Positions 35,218 through 44,610 of a stretch of DNA of 64,000 nucleotides are shown here, piece by piece. How positions within the stretch are numbered: the first letter of the stretch is position 1; each line of letters opens with the position of its first letter. The notes beneath the pieces are model-generated. The model searched no databases. It was not told the DNA's origin and saw only the letters and a program-made list of their open reading frames with translations. The translations under genes were made by a program, and so were the position numbers. Origin of the DNA: Acidimicrobiia bacterium (lineage in GTDB: Bacteria > Actinomycetota > Acidimicrobiia > Acidimicrobiales > Aldehydirespiratoraceae); NCBI GenBank assembly GCA_022819505.1, contig JAJEHD010000003.1, positions 248,001 to 312,000 on the forward strand, given 5' to 3'.

Positions 35218-36316
35218 CGGGCATCTCCTCCCGCACCAGCACGGTGGCCGACCACAGACCGGGGAACACCGGCAGCCAGAAGGCGAACACGCGGTGGGCC
35301 ACCACGCCCAGCAGGGCCACCTCGATGGGCACCCCGACCGCCCTCAGCGTGAAGGTGGTGGCCGCGTCCACGCCGCCGGTGGCGATCAGGGGGATCGGCA
35401 CCGACTGGGCCAGATAGCCCATGACATAGGCAACGACGATGGCAGCCACCGAGACGGTCACGCCGAAGGCCCGCAGCGCGGCCCACAGGCTCACCAGGTC
35501 GCCCACCCAGTACAGCAGCGACCAGTTCAGGAGGCGCCGCCCGTCGGCGGTGCGGGTGCACGTCCTCACCCGGGCCGCGGCGGTCACGCCGACCGCCAGC
35601 GCCCGACGGAACCGGCCGGCTCTGTCGGCCGTACCGAAGGCAGCCGCCCGGCGGGGCTGCGTGAACCAGCGAGCCACCGCGATCACCGCGATGAACCCCG
35701 CGAGCCAGCTCAAGGTCATCGCCTTGGGGACGTCCGGGTCCAGCAGCCCCACCAGCGCACCCAGCCAGCCCAGCACGCCGAACACGAGGTAGACCGCGGT
35801 GTTCAGCGTTATCAGCTGCACCATGGCGTTCCGCTTGGAGAAGCCCAGCCGTCGCAGCACCCAGAACGTGAACGCCATGCCGGCCGCCCCGCCCGCGGCC
35901 ACGAGCTGGGTGAGCCCGAACCCTCCGAGAGCAACCTTCAGCGAGTACCACACTCCTACCTGGGAGTTCTCGGGATCGGTGTTCTCGGCGCTGACACTCG
36001 CGGCCAGGGAGGCCCGGAAGGCCCCGGCGTAGCCGACGAACACTCCGATCTGGCCCAGTGCGCACAGCCCGAGCCAGCCCCAGGCGGCGCCGTTGAGCGT
36101 GTCGCCCAGCTTGGTGAACCCGGCAAACCGACCGATGGACACCACCAGCACCGCGGTGACGATCAATGCAACCCCGGCAGCCAGCGCTACCTGGGCGGGC
36201 CGCGGTGCCCGCAAGGCCTCCAGCCGATCGGCCGCGGCCGTCGACATCGGCTCGGGCTGCGGGTCGGCCCGCGGATCGGGCCCGGCTTCGTCGGAGGGTG
36301 GGGGGTGCTCGCTCAT
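35171..36316 (-). CDS. LPG-synthase-TM / UPF0104-type membrane protein
   Basis: A 381-residue protein with about seven or eight hydrophobic helices and a Pro/Glu/Asp-rich N-terminal tail. Landmarks are GGFGLTQLVAAGGAAGMAFTFWVLRR, SVPIPLIATGGVDAATTFTLRAVG and AHRVFAFWLPVFPG. These match the flippase-like domain of lysylphosphatidylglycerol synthases. The catalytic synthase domain is absent, so a lipid-translocating or lipid-remodelling role is inferred. It is the last gene of a three-gene operon with 4-bp overlaps (acyltransferase, PAP2 phosphatase, this). Confidence 0.8.
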   Translation of the reverse strand: MSEHPPPSDEAGPDPRADPQPEPMSTAAADRLEALRAPRPAQVALAAGVALIVTAVLVVSIGRFAGFTKLGDTLNGAAWGWLGLCALGQIGVFVGYAGAFRASLAASVSAENTDPENSQVGVWYSLKVALGGFGLTQLVAAGGAAGMAFTFWVLRRLGFSKRNAMVQLITLNTAVYLVFGVLGWLGALVGLLDPDVPKAMTLSWLAGFIAVIAVARWFTQPRRAAAFGTADRAGRFRRALAVGVTAAARVRTCTRTADGRRLLNWSLLYWVGDLVSLWAALRAFGVTVSVAAIVVAYVMGYLAQSVPIPLIATGGVDAATTFTLRAVGVPIEVALLGVVAHRVFAFWLPVFPGLWSATVLVREEMPASGRRGRLFPRGRSA

Positions 36317-36972
36317 CGGGTGGCGACCCGGGCCGCGGCCCCGAGAGCGGCCCCGGCGATCACGTCGGCGGTGTAGTGATTGCCGGTGGCCACCACCACC
36401 AGCGACACCGCGGCCGGATAGACGACCCCGAAGGCGCGCACCAGCGGGTTGCGGGCGAAGCGGGCCATCCCCATCCCGGTCACCACCGCGAAGGCGACAT
36501 GGTGGCTGGGCATGGCCGCGATCGGGTTGTACAGCCGGACCAGCCACCGGTTATCCAGGTCGATTCCCCGGTCGAGCAAGGTGTCCACTACCTCGTCGCG
36601 GCTGCGGGGCGGGGCGGTGGGGAAGGCCAGGAACACCGGGAGGGCACCCGCATAGGCCGCCACCGCCGCCCTCCGCTCCCGGATGAAGGCGGGGCTGCCC
36701 CTCCGGTGGAGCACGATGAGCCAACCGGCGCTCAGAGTGAGGTTGCCGACCGCGTACCCCACGTTGAGCATGTCGACGAGGCGGCGATGGCGCAGCGCGG
36801 CCTGCTGGACGGCGGGCTCGACGCGCAGTCCGAGCCGCCCCTCGGCGGCCACGACCCGGTCGGCGTTGCGGGCCGCCCGGCTCCGGCCACGGTCGTTCCA
36901 CACCAGGCGGCGCACGAGGTAGTAGCAGCCCAGGCAGGCGGCACCGATGCCGAATTCTCGGAGGATCCTCAT
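36313..36972 (-). CDS. PAP2-family membrane phosphatase/transferase
   Basis: A 219-residue membrane protein of the phosphatidic-acid-phosphatase type 2 family. The C-terminal catalytic motifs are visible as AAMPSHHVAFA (motif 2) and GNHYTADVIAG (motif 3 with His and Asp). The N-terminal KxxxxxxRP motif is not obvious, as in inositol-phosphoceramide-synthase-like members. It would dephosphorylate a polyprenyl or glycerolipid phosphate or transfer a head group. It overlaps its neighbours on both sides by ATGA, so it is part of a membrane-lipid module. Confidence 0.82.
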   Translation of the reverse strand: MRILREFGIGAACLGCYYLVRRLVWNDRGRSRAARNADRVVAAEGRLGLRVEPAVQQAALRHRRLVDMLNVGYAVGNLTLSAGWLIVLHRRGSPAFIRERRAAVAAYAGALPVFLAFPTAPPRSRDEVVDTLLDRGIDLDNRWLVRLYNPIAAMPSHHVAFAVVTGMGMARFARNPLVRAFGVVYPAAVSLVVVATGNHYTADVIAGAALGAAARVATR

Positions 36973-37955
36973 CCCGGCCGCTCGTCTGTGGGCTCGTCGC
37001 CCGCGCTCGCGTCGATCCAGTCGAGGGGAGCGGCCATCGACCAGTGCTCGGGGTTGGCCCTGATCGCTTCCGACCAGCGGTCGGCCAGCTGTTGCAGGAC
37101 CGCCTGCTCGCCGTCCCGTCCCGCCTGCGGGGGCGGCGGCTCGATGGGCGGATCCATCGTGGCCTTCCACCGCCGCGGGCCCAGCGGCAGGACCGTGAAG
37201 GAGATGATGGGGGAGCCGGCCAGGCGAGCCAGCGCGGCCACACCGGCAGCCATCTGCATGTCGCTGTCCAGGAAGCGCACCTGGTGGGTGTGCCCGGCGA
37301 ACTCGCTGTTGTCGCCCAGCAGCAGCACCGCTTCGCCGTCCTGGAGCCTGCGCACGCTGCGCAGGGCGGCCGCCTGCCGGTACATGACCCTCAACCCCAC
37401 GCCGGAGCGCACGTGCTCGATGGCCCAGGCGATCCAGTTGTTGGCCACGATCACGTTGGTGGGAACCGGGACCTTCTCTCCGGGGATGGCGGTGGCCACC
37501 TCCCACCCGCCCAGGTGGGTGCCCGCGAGGATCAGGCCCCGGCCTTCGCTGACGGTGTCGTCGACGAGGTGCCAGTTCTCGTAGACGACCGTGTCCAGGA
37601 ACTCCCGGGGCCGCCCTATGGCCCAGAGCAGGTCGGCCGCGGCGTGGGACTCATTGACCATCACCCGGCGCACGGTCCGCTTGACGAGCGGGCCGTCGGG
37701 ACTTGCCCCGACGGCGTGACACAGGTTGGCGGCCAGGCTCCTACGCCTCTTGGGCCGGAGGGCCCACTGGATGTTCCCGCCCACCACAGCCAGCCCGTGC
37801 GCCAGCCAAGCCGGCAGGCGCGACCCGACCCAGGCGGCGCCGTCGATCACCCGGGCCAATGCGATGGCGCAGGAGCGCAGGATCCGAGCCCTGAGCGATG
37901 CCAGCGGCGGGCTCGCGAGACGCAGAGACTCGTCCGTCTCGGAGCAACGCAGCAT
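36969..37955 (-). CDS. Lysophospholipid/lipid-A-type acyltransferase (LpxL/HtrB, PatA-like)
   Basis: A 328-residue membrane-associated acyltransferase. The HxxxxE catalytic motif is in LILAGTHLGGWEVA, and LLLGDNSEFAGHT with HQVRFLDSDMQMAAG follow the family pattern. In actinobacteria such proteins acylate phosphatidylinositol mannosides or other glycolipids rather than lipid A. The ATG is chosen because TAGAGT lies 7 bases upstream; an in-frame GTG 6 bases earlier would overlap that box less well. It is the first gene of the lipid operon. Confidence 0.85.
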   Translation of the reverse strand: MLRCSETDESLRLASPPLASLRARILRSCAIALARVIDGAAWVGSRLPAWLAHGLAVVGGNIQWALRPKRRRSLAANLCHAVGASPDGPLVKRTVRRVMVNESHAAADLLWAIGRPREFLDTVVYENWHLVDDTVSEGRGLILAGTHLGGWEVATAIPGEKVPVPTNVIVANNWIAWAIEHVRSGVGLRVMYRQAAALRSVRRLQDGEAVLLLGDNSEFAGHTHQVRFLDSDMQMAAGVAALARLAGSPIISFTVLPLGPRRWKATMDPPIEPPPPQAGRDGEQAVLQQLADRWSEAIRANPEHWSMAAPLDWIDASAGDEPTDERPG

Positions 37956-37962
37956 CACCGCG

Positions 37963-37968
37963 ACTCTA
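37963..37968 (-). promoter_or_regulatory. Leaderless -10 box of the lipid operon
   Basis: TAGAGT on the minus strand, 7 bases (CGCGGTG), then ATG at 37955. The divergent kinase gene has TAGGTT 8 bases before its GTG at 38030, so the 74-bp gap holds two back-to-back promoters. Confidence 0.52.
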
Positions 37969-38029
37969 GACCCGCATGCAGCGCGACCTAAAGGGCCGCA
38001 CGCGTGAAGTACGTGTAGGTTCGACCATC

Positions 38030-39148
38030 GTGAGCAGCCCGGCAGGCAGCGAGCCGGTAGGCCCACCTGCAGGCGGCGTCGACGGATCCGACCCCGATGC
38101 CGAGCGCACCCGGGGCCTGGTCGATCCGGCCCGTCTCGGCGCCTGGATGGACACCCAAGGCCTGCCGGGGGAGGGCGAGCCTCTGTCGTGCCGGTTCATC
38201 ACCGGCGGGGCCTCCAACGAGATCTTCGAGGTGAGCAGGGGCGGGCATCGCTGGGCCTTGCGCCGCCCGCCCCGGCAGGTGCCGCCCGGCCGCAACGAGA
38301 CCATGATGCGCGAGTACCGGATACTGGCCGCGCTGGACGGGACCGATGTGCCCCACGCGGCCGCGGTCGGCGCCTGCGACGATCCCGAAGTGCTGGGCGC
38401 GGCGTTCTATCTCATGGACTTCGTGGACGGCTGGTCGCCGATCAGCGAGCCCGACTGGCCCGAGCCCTTCTACTCGAACCTGGAAGCCCGGGCCGGGCTG
38501 GCCTACGAGCTGGTGGAGGCCATCGCCCGGCTGTCACGGGTCGACTGGCGAGCGAGAGGCTTGGAGGGCCTGGGCCGGCCCGGCGGGTTCCACGAGCGCC
38601 AGGTGGACCGCTGGTACGCCCACCTCGAACGGTTCAAGTTCCGGGACATTCCCGGGCTGGACACCGCAGGCGACTGGCTGAGGGGGCGCAAGCCCCGCAG
38701 CTACGAACCGGGGATCATGCACGGCGACTACCAGTTCGCCAACGTGATGTTCCATCACGGCGCACCGGCCCGGATGGCCGCCGTCGTGGACTGGGAGATG
38801 GGCACGGTCGGTGATCCGCTGCTGGACCTGGCCTGGGTGGTGATGGGCTGGCCCGACGACACCCGGCCAGGAGCGGCCGGGGGCCGGGTCGGCGGCTACG
38901 TGGACTACACCGGCATGCCGAGCCGCGACGACCTGCTTGAGCGCTACGCGGCCGTGTCAGGCCGCGATGTCGACGAGATCGACTACTACGTGATCCTGGC
39001 CCGGTTCAAGATGGCCATCGTGCTGGAGGGCGGCTACGCCCGCTACGTGGCCGGCGGGGCCGACAACCCCAAAATGGAGGCCTTCGGCGCAGTCGTGCTC
39101 GACATGGCCCAGGCCGCGGCCGACCTGACCCGCACCACCACCCGCTAG
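38030..39148 (+). CDS. APH-fold kinase (ACAD10/11- and LvaA-like)
   Basis: A 372-residue phosphotransferase-fold protein. The catalytic loop is IMHGDYQFANVMF (HGD at 231-233) and the metal-binding DFG equivalent is VVDWEMGTVGDP (D254). This subgroup is the kinase half of mammalian ACAD10/11 and resembles bacterial LvaA, which phosphorylate 4-hydroxyacyl-CoA. An acyl-CoA dehydrogenase follows 19 bp downstream, as in those systems. A GTG start is used because TAGGTT lies just upstream; the 36 residues before the domain are low-complexity. Confidence 0.82.
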   Translation: MSSPAGSEPVGPPAGGVDGSDPDAERTRGLVDPARLGAWMDTQGLPGEGEPLSCRFITGGASNEIFEVSRGGHRWALRRPPRQVPPGRNETMMREYRILAALDGTDVPHAAAVGACDDPEVLGAAFYLMDFVDGWSPISEPDWPEPFYSNLEARAGLAYELVEAIARLSRVDWRARGLEGLGRPGGFHERQVDRWYAHLERFKFRDIPGLDTAGDWLRGRKPRSYEPGIMHGDYQFANVMFHHGAPARMAAVVDWEMGTVGDPLLDLAWVVMGWPDDTRPGAAGGRVGGYVDYTGMPSRDDLLERYAAVSGRDVDEIDYYVILARFKMAIVLEGGYARYVAGGADNPKMEAFGAVVLDMAQAAADLTRTTTR

Positions 39149-39155
39149 CGGCCTC

Positions 39156-39161
39156 TAGCGT
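39156..39161 (+). promoter_or_regulatory. Leaderless -10 box of the acyl-CoA dehydrogenase at 39168
   Basis: TAGCGT, 6 bases (TGGGTC), then ATG. It lies in the 19-bp gap after the kinase stop, so the dehydrogenase may have its own promoter within the operon. Confidence 0.48.
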
Positions 39162-39167
39162 TGGGTC

Positions 39168-40475
<1,308 letters not shown>

Positions 40476-40540
40476 AGATATTGAAACTGCAAGAGATTTA
40501 TCGAGTTGTCACTTGCGCTGCCGGCGGCCAGAATGTAAGG

Positions 40541-40597
40541 GCCGGAGTGCCCTCCTGCAAAAGTGTTGGTCCGCTCGGGCCAGGAGGGTGCTCCGGC
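40541..40597 (+). promoter_or_regulatory. 17-bp-stem hairpin in the leader of the ADP-forming acyl-CoA synthetase
   Basis: GCCGGAGTGCCCTCCTG (40541-40557) pairs with CAGGAGGGTGCTCCGGC (40581-40597) across a 23-base loop. The only two non-Watson-Crick positions would be U-G and G-U in RNA on the plus strand. It sits in a 174-bp gap 50 bp before the next start. No T-tract follows, so a 5' leader structure is more likely than a terminator. Confidence 0.6.
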
Positions 40598-40649
40598 ACC
40601 CGAAGAATAACGGACAGTCAATGAAATCGCAAGTCGAATCGGTCGGTTA

Positions 40650-42728
40650 ATGGCCGGAAGAGTTGCTCGTGGGCTGGAATCGCTGCTCGATCCTCGCAGT
40701 GTGGCCCTGGTCGGGGCATCCAGGCGAGCCTCCCGCTGGGGCTTCTTGTTCGTTCGGGGGATGGAGCAGGGGTCCGCGCTGCGGAACAACTATTTCATCA
40801 GCCGCTCGGTCGACGAGCCCGAAGCGGGCTGGTACCCGAGCATCGAAGCGCTGCCGGAGGTCCCCGAACTGGTGGTTCTGCTCATCGGGGACGCCGGGTC
40901 GCGCCAGCAGATCGAGCTCTGCCTGGAGCTCGGCTCACAGGCGGCGATCACCATCGCCTCGCCGTTCACCGGCCGCGACGACCCCCTGCTCGACCGGATC
41001 GCCGACGCGGGCATGGTGGTGCTGGGACCGAACACGATGGGGCTGGTCTGCACCCACAGCCGGCTCGACCTGGCCCCGCCCCTGCTGCACGGCGAGCTCC
41101 GCGATCCCGGCCGGGTGGCAGTGGTCAGCCAGAGCGGGACCGTGTCGACCGACCTGGCGCTGGAGCTCTACGCCCGCGGTGTCGGGCTCTCGACGTTCCT
41201 GGGTGTGGGCGACCAGTACTGCCTGACCGCCAGCGGGGCGATCAGGGCCCTGGCCGACGACGAGCACTCCGAAGCGGTCGTCGTCTACCTGGAGGATCCG
41301 CTCGACGGCCAGGACTTCCGGGCCGCGCTCAGGTACGCCCGGGACCGGGACATGGCGGTGGTCATCATGCCCGCGGGCGATACCGGAGCCTCAGCCCGGG
41401 CGGTCGCCTCCCACACCGGCGCGCTGGCCACCGACGCCCGGGTGCTGAGGGCCGTATGCGAGGAGTCAGGAGCCTGGTTGGCGACATCTCCCGCCGACGC
41501 GGTCGACCTCGCCTGCGTGGCCATCAGGCGGCGTTGGGCCGCGGGACGGCGGGTCGCGGTCCTCTCCGAGGGCGGCGGGATGGTGGCCCTGGCCGCGGAC
41601 GTGCTCGGTCGGGAGGGGCTGATGCTGCCCGCGCTCAGCCGCGAGACCCGTGATCGGGTGGGTCTCCGCCCCGGCGCCAAGGAGCTGGCCGACAACCCGG
41701 TCGACCTGGCCCTGGTCGGTGCGGTGCGGGAGAGCCCCATGGTGTACGCCGACACGGTCCGGGTGCTGGCCGAGAGCGGCGAGGTCGACCAGGTGCTGAC
41801 CGTGGGCCAGTTCGGAGACCTCATCGGAATGAACCCCGAGCGGGAGGACATCGAGATCTTCGAGGCCGAGGAGCGCCAGGCGGTGAGCGCGATCATCGAC
41901 ACCAGCGCACGCACCGGCGTCCCCGTGCTGATGCAGTCGTTCAGACCCGCGCCCGGCCTGTTCGAGGAGTTGTCGGCAGGCGGCGTTCTCGTCGTCCGTC
42001 ACCTCGACCACGCCGCCAAGCTGCTGCGACTCGGCGTGGCTGACGCCGGACTCACGGCCGGGGCCGCTGACGGCGACGGCCCCCGGGCTGGATCCCGGAA
42101 TCTCACCTACTGGAAGGCGCGGGACCTGCTCGGTCAATACGGGGTCCCGCTGGTGCCGAGCACACCGGTGACCGGTCCCCAGGAGGCGGTGTCGCTCGAC
42201 GATCTGGATGCGCCGATGGTGGTCAAGGCGCTGGGGAGGATCCACAAGTCCCGCGGGGGCGGCGTCGAGGTGGGCCTGCCGGACGCGGCTGCCGCGACGA
42301 GAGCGGTCGAGCGGATGCGGCGCGATCTCGGGGCCGAGGAGTTCGCGGTCGAGCCGGACGCCTCCGTGCCGGGATCGGTTGAGCTGATCGTCGGGGCCCG
42401 CAGGACTGGCCGGTTCGGGATCGTGGGCCTCGTCGGTGTAGGGGGGACGCACACCGAGCAGATCGACGACATCTCGCTGGGCTTCGCTCCGGTGGACGCG
42501 GCCACCTTCGACGGCATGGTCGCCCGCCTGCGGTCCAGGGACCTGATCTACCGGGGGAGCGAGCCGAGGATCGACTTGACCGCGGCCCGGTCCGTGCTCC
42601 GTTCGCTGGTGGCGCTGCTGGACGAGCGCCGGGAGGTGCTCTCCGCAGAGGTCAACCCCCTCCTGTGCACGACCGATGCTGTGATAGGACTTGACGCCAG
42701 GGTCGTGTGGGAGGAGCCCGAGTCATGA
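40650..42728 (+). CDS. ADP-forming acyl-CoA synthetase (acetate-CoA ligase type)
   Basis: A 692-residue NDP-forming synthetase. The CoA-binding domain is at 1-130, then two succinyl-CoA-ligase-like domains with SQSGTVSTDLALELYARG and the phospho-histidine loop ASHTGALATDARV. The ATP-grasp domain begins near NLTYWKARDLLGQYG and holds APMVVKALGRIHKSRGGGVEVG. The full subunit is fused, as in archaeal ACD-like and Pcs-like enzymes. It interconverts an acyl-CoA with the free acid, ADP to ATP. The stop overlaps the hydratase start. Confidence 0.87.
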   Translation: MAGRVARGLESLLDPRSVALVGASRRASRWGFLFVRGMEQGSALRNNYFISRSVDEPEAGWYPSIEALPEVPELVVLLIGDAGSRQQIELCLELGSQAAITIASPFTGRDDPLLDRIADAGMVVLGPNTMGLVCTHSRLDLAPPLLHGELRDPGRVAVVSQSGTVSTDLALELYARGVGLSTFLGVGDQYCLTASGAIRALADDEHSEAVVVYLEDPLDGQDFRAALRYARDRDMAVVIMPAGDTGASARAVASHTGALATDARVLRAVCEESGAWLATSPADAVDLACVAIRRRWAAGRRVAVLSEGGGMVALAADVLGREGLMLPALSRETRDRVGLRPGAKELADNPVDLALVGAVRESPMVYADTVRVLAESGEVDQVLTVGQFGDLIGMNPEREDIEIFEAEERQAVSAIIDTSARTGVPVLMQSFRPAPGLFEELSAGGVLVVRHLDHAAKLLRLGVADAGLTAGAADGDGPRAGSRNLTYWKARDLLGQYGVPLVPSTPVTGPQEAVSLDDLDAPMVVKALGRIHKSRGGGVEVGLPDAAAATRAVERMRRDLGAEEFAVEPDASVPGSVELIVGARRTGRFGIVGLVGVGGTHTEQIDDISLGFAPVDAATFDGMVARLRSRDLIYRGSEPRIDLTAARSVLRSLVALLDERREVLSAEVNPLLCTTDAVIGLDARVVWEEPES

Positions 42729-43555
42729 CTTCATCCACCGAGGCCGAGGCGCAGCCCCTCATACTGGTCGGCGAGGGTCATCGGGTGGGCCGCATACGGT
42801 TCAACCGGCCCGCCAAGCTCAACCCGCTGAGCTCGGCCATGCTCCTGGAGTTGAGCGCGGCCCTGAGGGACTTCGGCCGGCGCGACGACATCCATTCGGT
42901 GGTGATCGAGGGCACCGGGCGGGCGTTCTCGGCCGGCTTCGACATGTCGGGCGTCGACCGGCCCGACACTCTCGGCGGGTGGATCGTGCAGGTGTCCGAC
43001 AGCTTTGACGCCTTCCGCGACATCCTGTCCTCGCCGATTCCGACCATCGCCGCAGTGCGGGGCGCCTGCGTGGGCGGGGCCTTCGACCTGGCCACCTGCT
43101 GTGACCTGATCGTGTGCTCCGACGATGCCTTCTTCGGGTACACAGAGGCCGCCTTCGGGTTGGGGGCTACATCGCTGGTGCTGCCGCTAACCATCGGGCG
43201 GGCTCGGGCCAACGAGGTGCTGCTCACCGGTGGACGCATCTCGGCCGAGCGGGCGCTGTCCTGGGGCATCGTCAACGCCGTCGTGCCCGGCGACGAACTG
43301 GACGAGGCGGTGAGCCGCTACACGGGGCGGTTCGCTAACATCCCCAGGCCGGGCCTGACCCACAACCGGCGACACCTGCAGCGCATCTACGAGCTGATGG
43401 GGCTGGACCGGGTGGTGGCCATGGGCCAGGACATCACCACGCTGCGGCTGGCCAACCGAGAGGGCTCAACCGAGTTCGACGAACTGGTGCGCACTCATGG
43501 GCTCAAGGAGGCGCTGCGGATCTTCAAGGAGCGGATGCCCCAGGTCATGGACTGA
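42725..43555 (+). CDS. Enoyl-CoA hydratase/isomerase family protein
   Basis: A 276-residue crotonase. Landmarks are VGRIRFNRPAKLNPLS, the oxyanion-hole GRAFSAGFDMSG and GACVGGAFDLATCCDL. The start overlaps the synthetase stop (ATGA), so both are co-translated. It would hydrate or isomerise the enoyl-CoA produced by the dehydrogenase at 39168. Its catalytic glutamates are not clearly identifiable. Confidence 0.87.
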   Translation: MTSSTEAEAQPLILVGEGHRVGRIRFNRPAKLNPLSSAMLLELSAALRDFGRRDDIHSVVIEGTGRAFSAGFDMSGVDRPDTLGGWIVQVSDSFDAFRDILSSPIPTIAAVRGACVGGAFDLATCCDLIVCSDDAFFGYTEAAFGLGATSLVLPLTIGRARANEVLLTGGRISAERALSWGIVNAVVPGDELDEAVSRYTGRFANIPRPGLTHNRRHLQRIYELMGLDRVVAMGQDITTLRLANREGSTEFDELVRTHGLKEALRIFKERMPQVMD

Positions 43556-43613
43556 CCCGCGGCGATCGACGGCGACCGCCCGGGATGGGGGCGCGGGGTG
43601 AGAAGGTTGCTGT

Positions 43614-44579
43614 TCAGCCTCGAGCGTTCGCCAGCCAGCCGTCGACTAGGCCGCGGTTCGCCGCAATCCATGCGGCCGCATCCGCCTTGACCTGTGCGTT
43701 CGTGTAGCCGCCAGCGGCCATCCTCACGTTCTGCTCAACGATGTCGTCGAGCGGGATCTTCACGTCACGGAGCAAACGCCGGATGTCGGGGTTGTCGTCT
43801 AGGAAGTCGATATTCGCCACAGCCCGGATACTGCTGTCAGGCCACGGCGACTCGAGCCAGACGACGTTGTCGCCGGGTGCGAGCACCTCATAGGTCCAGT
43901 TGGGAGTCCAGGCGTAGAACAACGCCGGCTCGCCTGCGGCGATCCGGTCGATCACGCCCAGCACAGGCCCGTCGTAGTCGTTGCCGGAGACCTGCTCGAC
44001 ATTGGAGCCCCAGCCGAACTCCTCGATCTGCTCGTTGATAGTGTCGTGGCAGCCCCAGCCATCAGGGCAGCCGATGAGGTCGGCCCGGCCGTCGCCGTCC
44101 TGATCGAACACCGCGGCCACCGACGCATTGGTCAGCTGGTCTATGGACGTGATGCCCATGCTGTCCGCGGTGGCCTTGTCGATCATGTAACCCTCGCGGC
44201 CGCCGCCTGTCACCTGGTTTCCGACCGCTTCGATCGCCCGGTCGAACGACAATCCAGCCGCTGTCTCTCCTGTGAAGTACCGGTCATGGCTGGGGAACCA
44301 GCCGTTGACCCACAGGTCGTACTGGCCACTGTGCAACGCCGGGTAGAAGGAGTACGGCCTCAAGGTGTGATCGGCCGGATCATTGACCGTGTAGCCGAGT
44401 TCGCCGATGATCTGGGCGTAGATGGCGGCCTGCATGTAGCCGCTGCTCCAGTCGGCTCGGGCCATCGTCACCGTGCCGTCTTCCTCCTCCTCGCCGCTGA
44501 AGATCACGACGAGGGCCACGATGACCAGAGCGACCAACGCTCCGACCAGGACCAGGGTGTTGCGCTGTTGTTTCTTCAT
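43614..44579 (-). CDS. Membrane-tethered glycine-betaine-type (OpuAC) substrate-binding protein
   Basis: A 321-residue OpuAC/ProX-like binding protein. An N-terminal helix at 8-28 anchors it. No lipobox cysteine is present, so anchoring is by an uncleaved helix rather than lipid. The domain (about 36-315) contains QYDLWVNGWFPSHDRYF and ALFYAWTPNWTYEVL, both rich in aromatic residues as expected for a betaine cage. It also has the DxDxDG loop DQDGDGRADL at 159-168 and a C-x5-C pair (C171, C177). It lies 31 bp downstream of a BCCT carrier, with no ABC permease or ATPase in the window. It probably feeds that carrier or acts as a sensor; this is inference. Confidence 0.85.
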   Translation of the reverse strand: MKKQQRNTLVLVGALVALVIVALVVIFSGEEEEDGTVTMARADWSSGYMQAAIYAQIIGELGYTVNDPADHTLRPYSFYPALHSGQYDLWVNGWFPSHDRYFTGETAAGLSFDRAIEAVGNQVTGGGREGYMIDKATADSMGITSIDQLTNASVAAVFDQDGDGRADLIGCPDGWGCHDTINEQIEEFGWGSNVEQVSGNDYDGPVLGVIDRIAAGEPALFYAWTPNWTYEVLAPGDNVVWLESPWPDSSIRAVANIDFLDDNPDIRRLLRDVKIPLDDIVEQNVRMAAGGYTNAQVKADAAAWIAANRGLVDGWLANARG

Positions 44580-44610
44580 GTCGAGCCTCCTCCCTTCTCA
44601 AGCCGGCCCG

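Noticed and set aside
43614..44579. Lipoprotein annotation for the OpuAC protein
   Set aside because: No cysteine follows the hydrophobic segment, so it is a helix-tethered protein.
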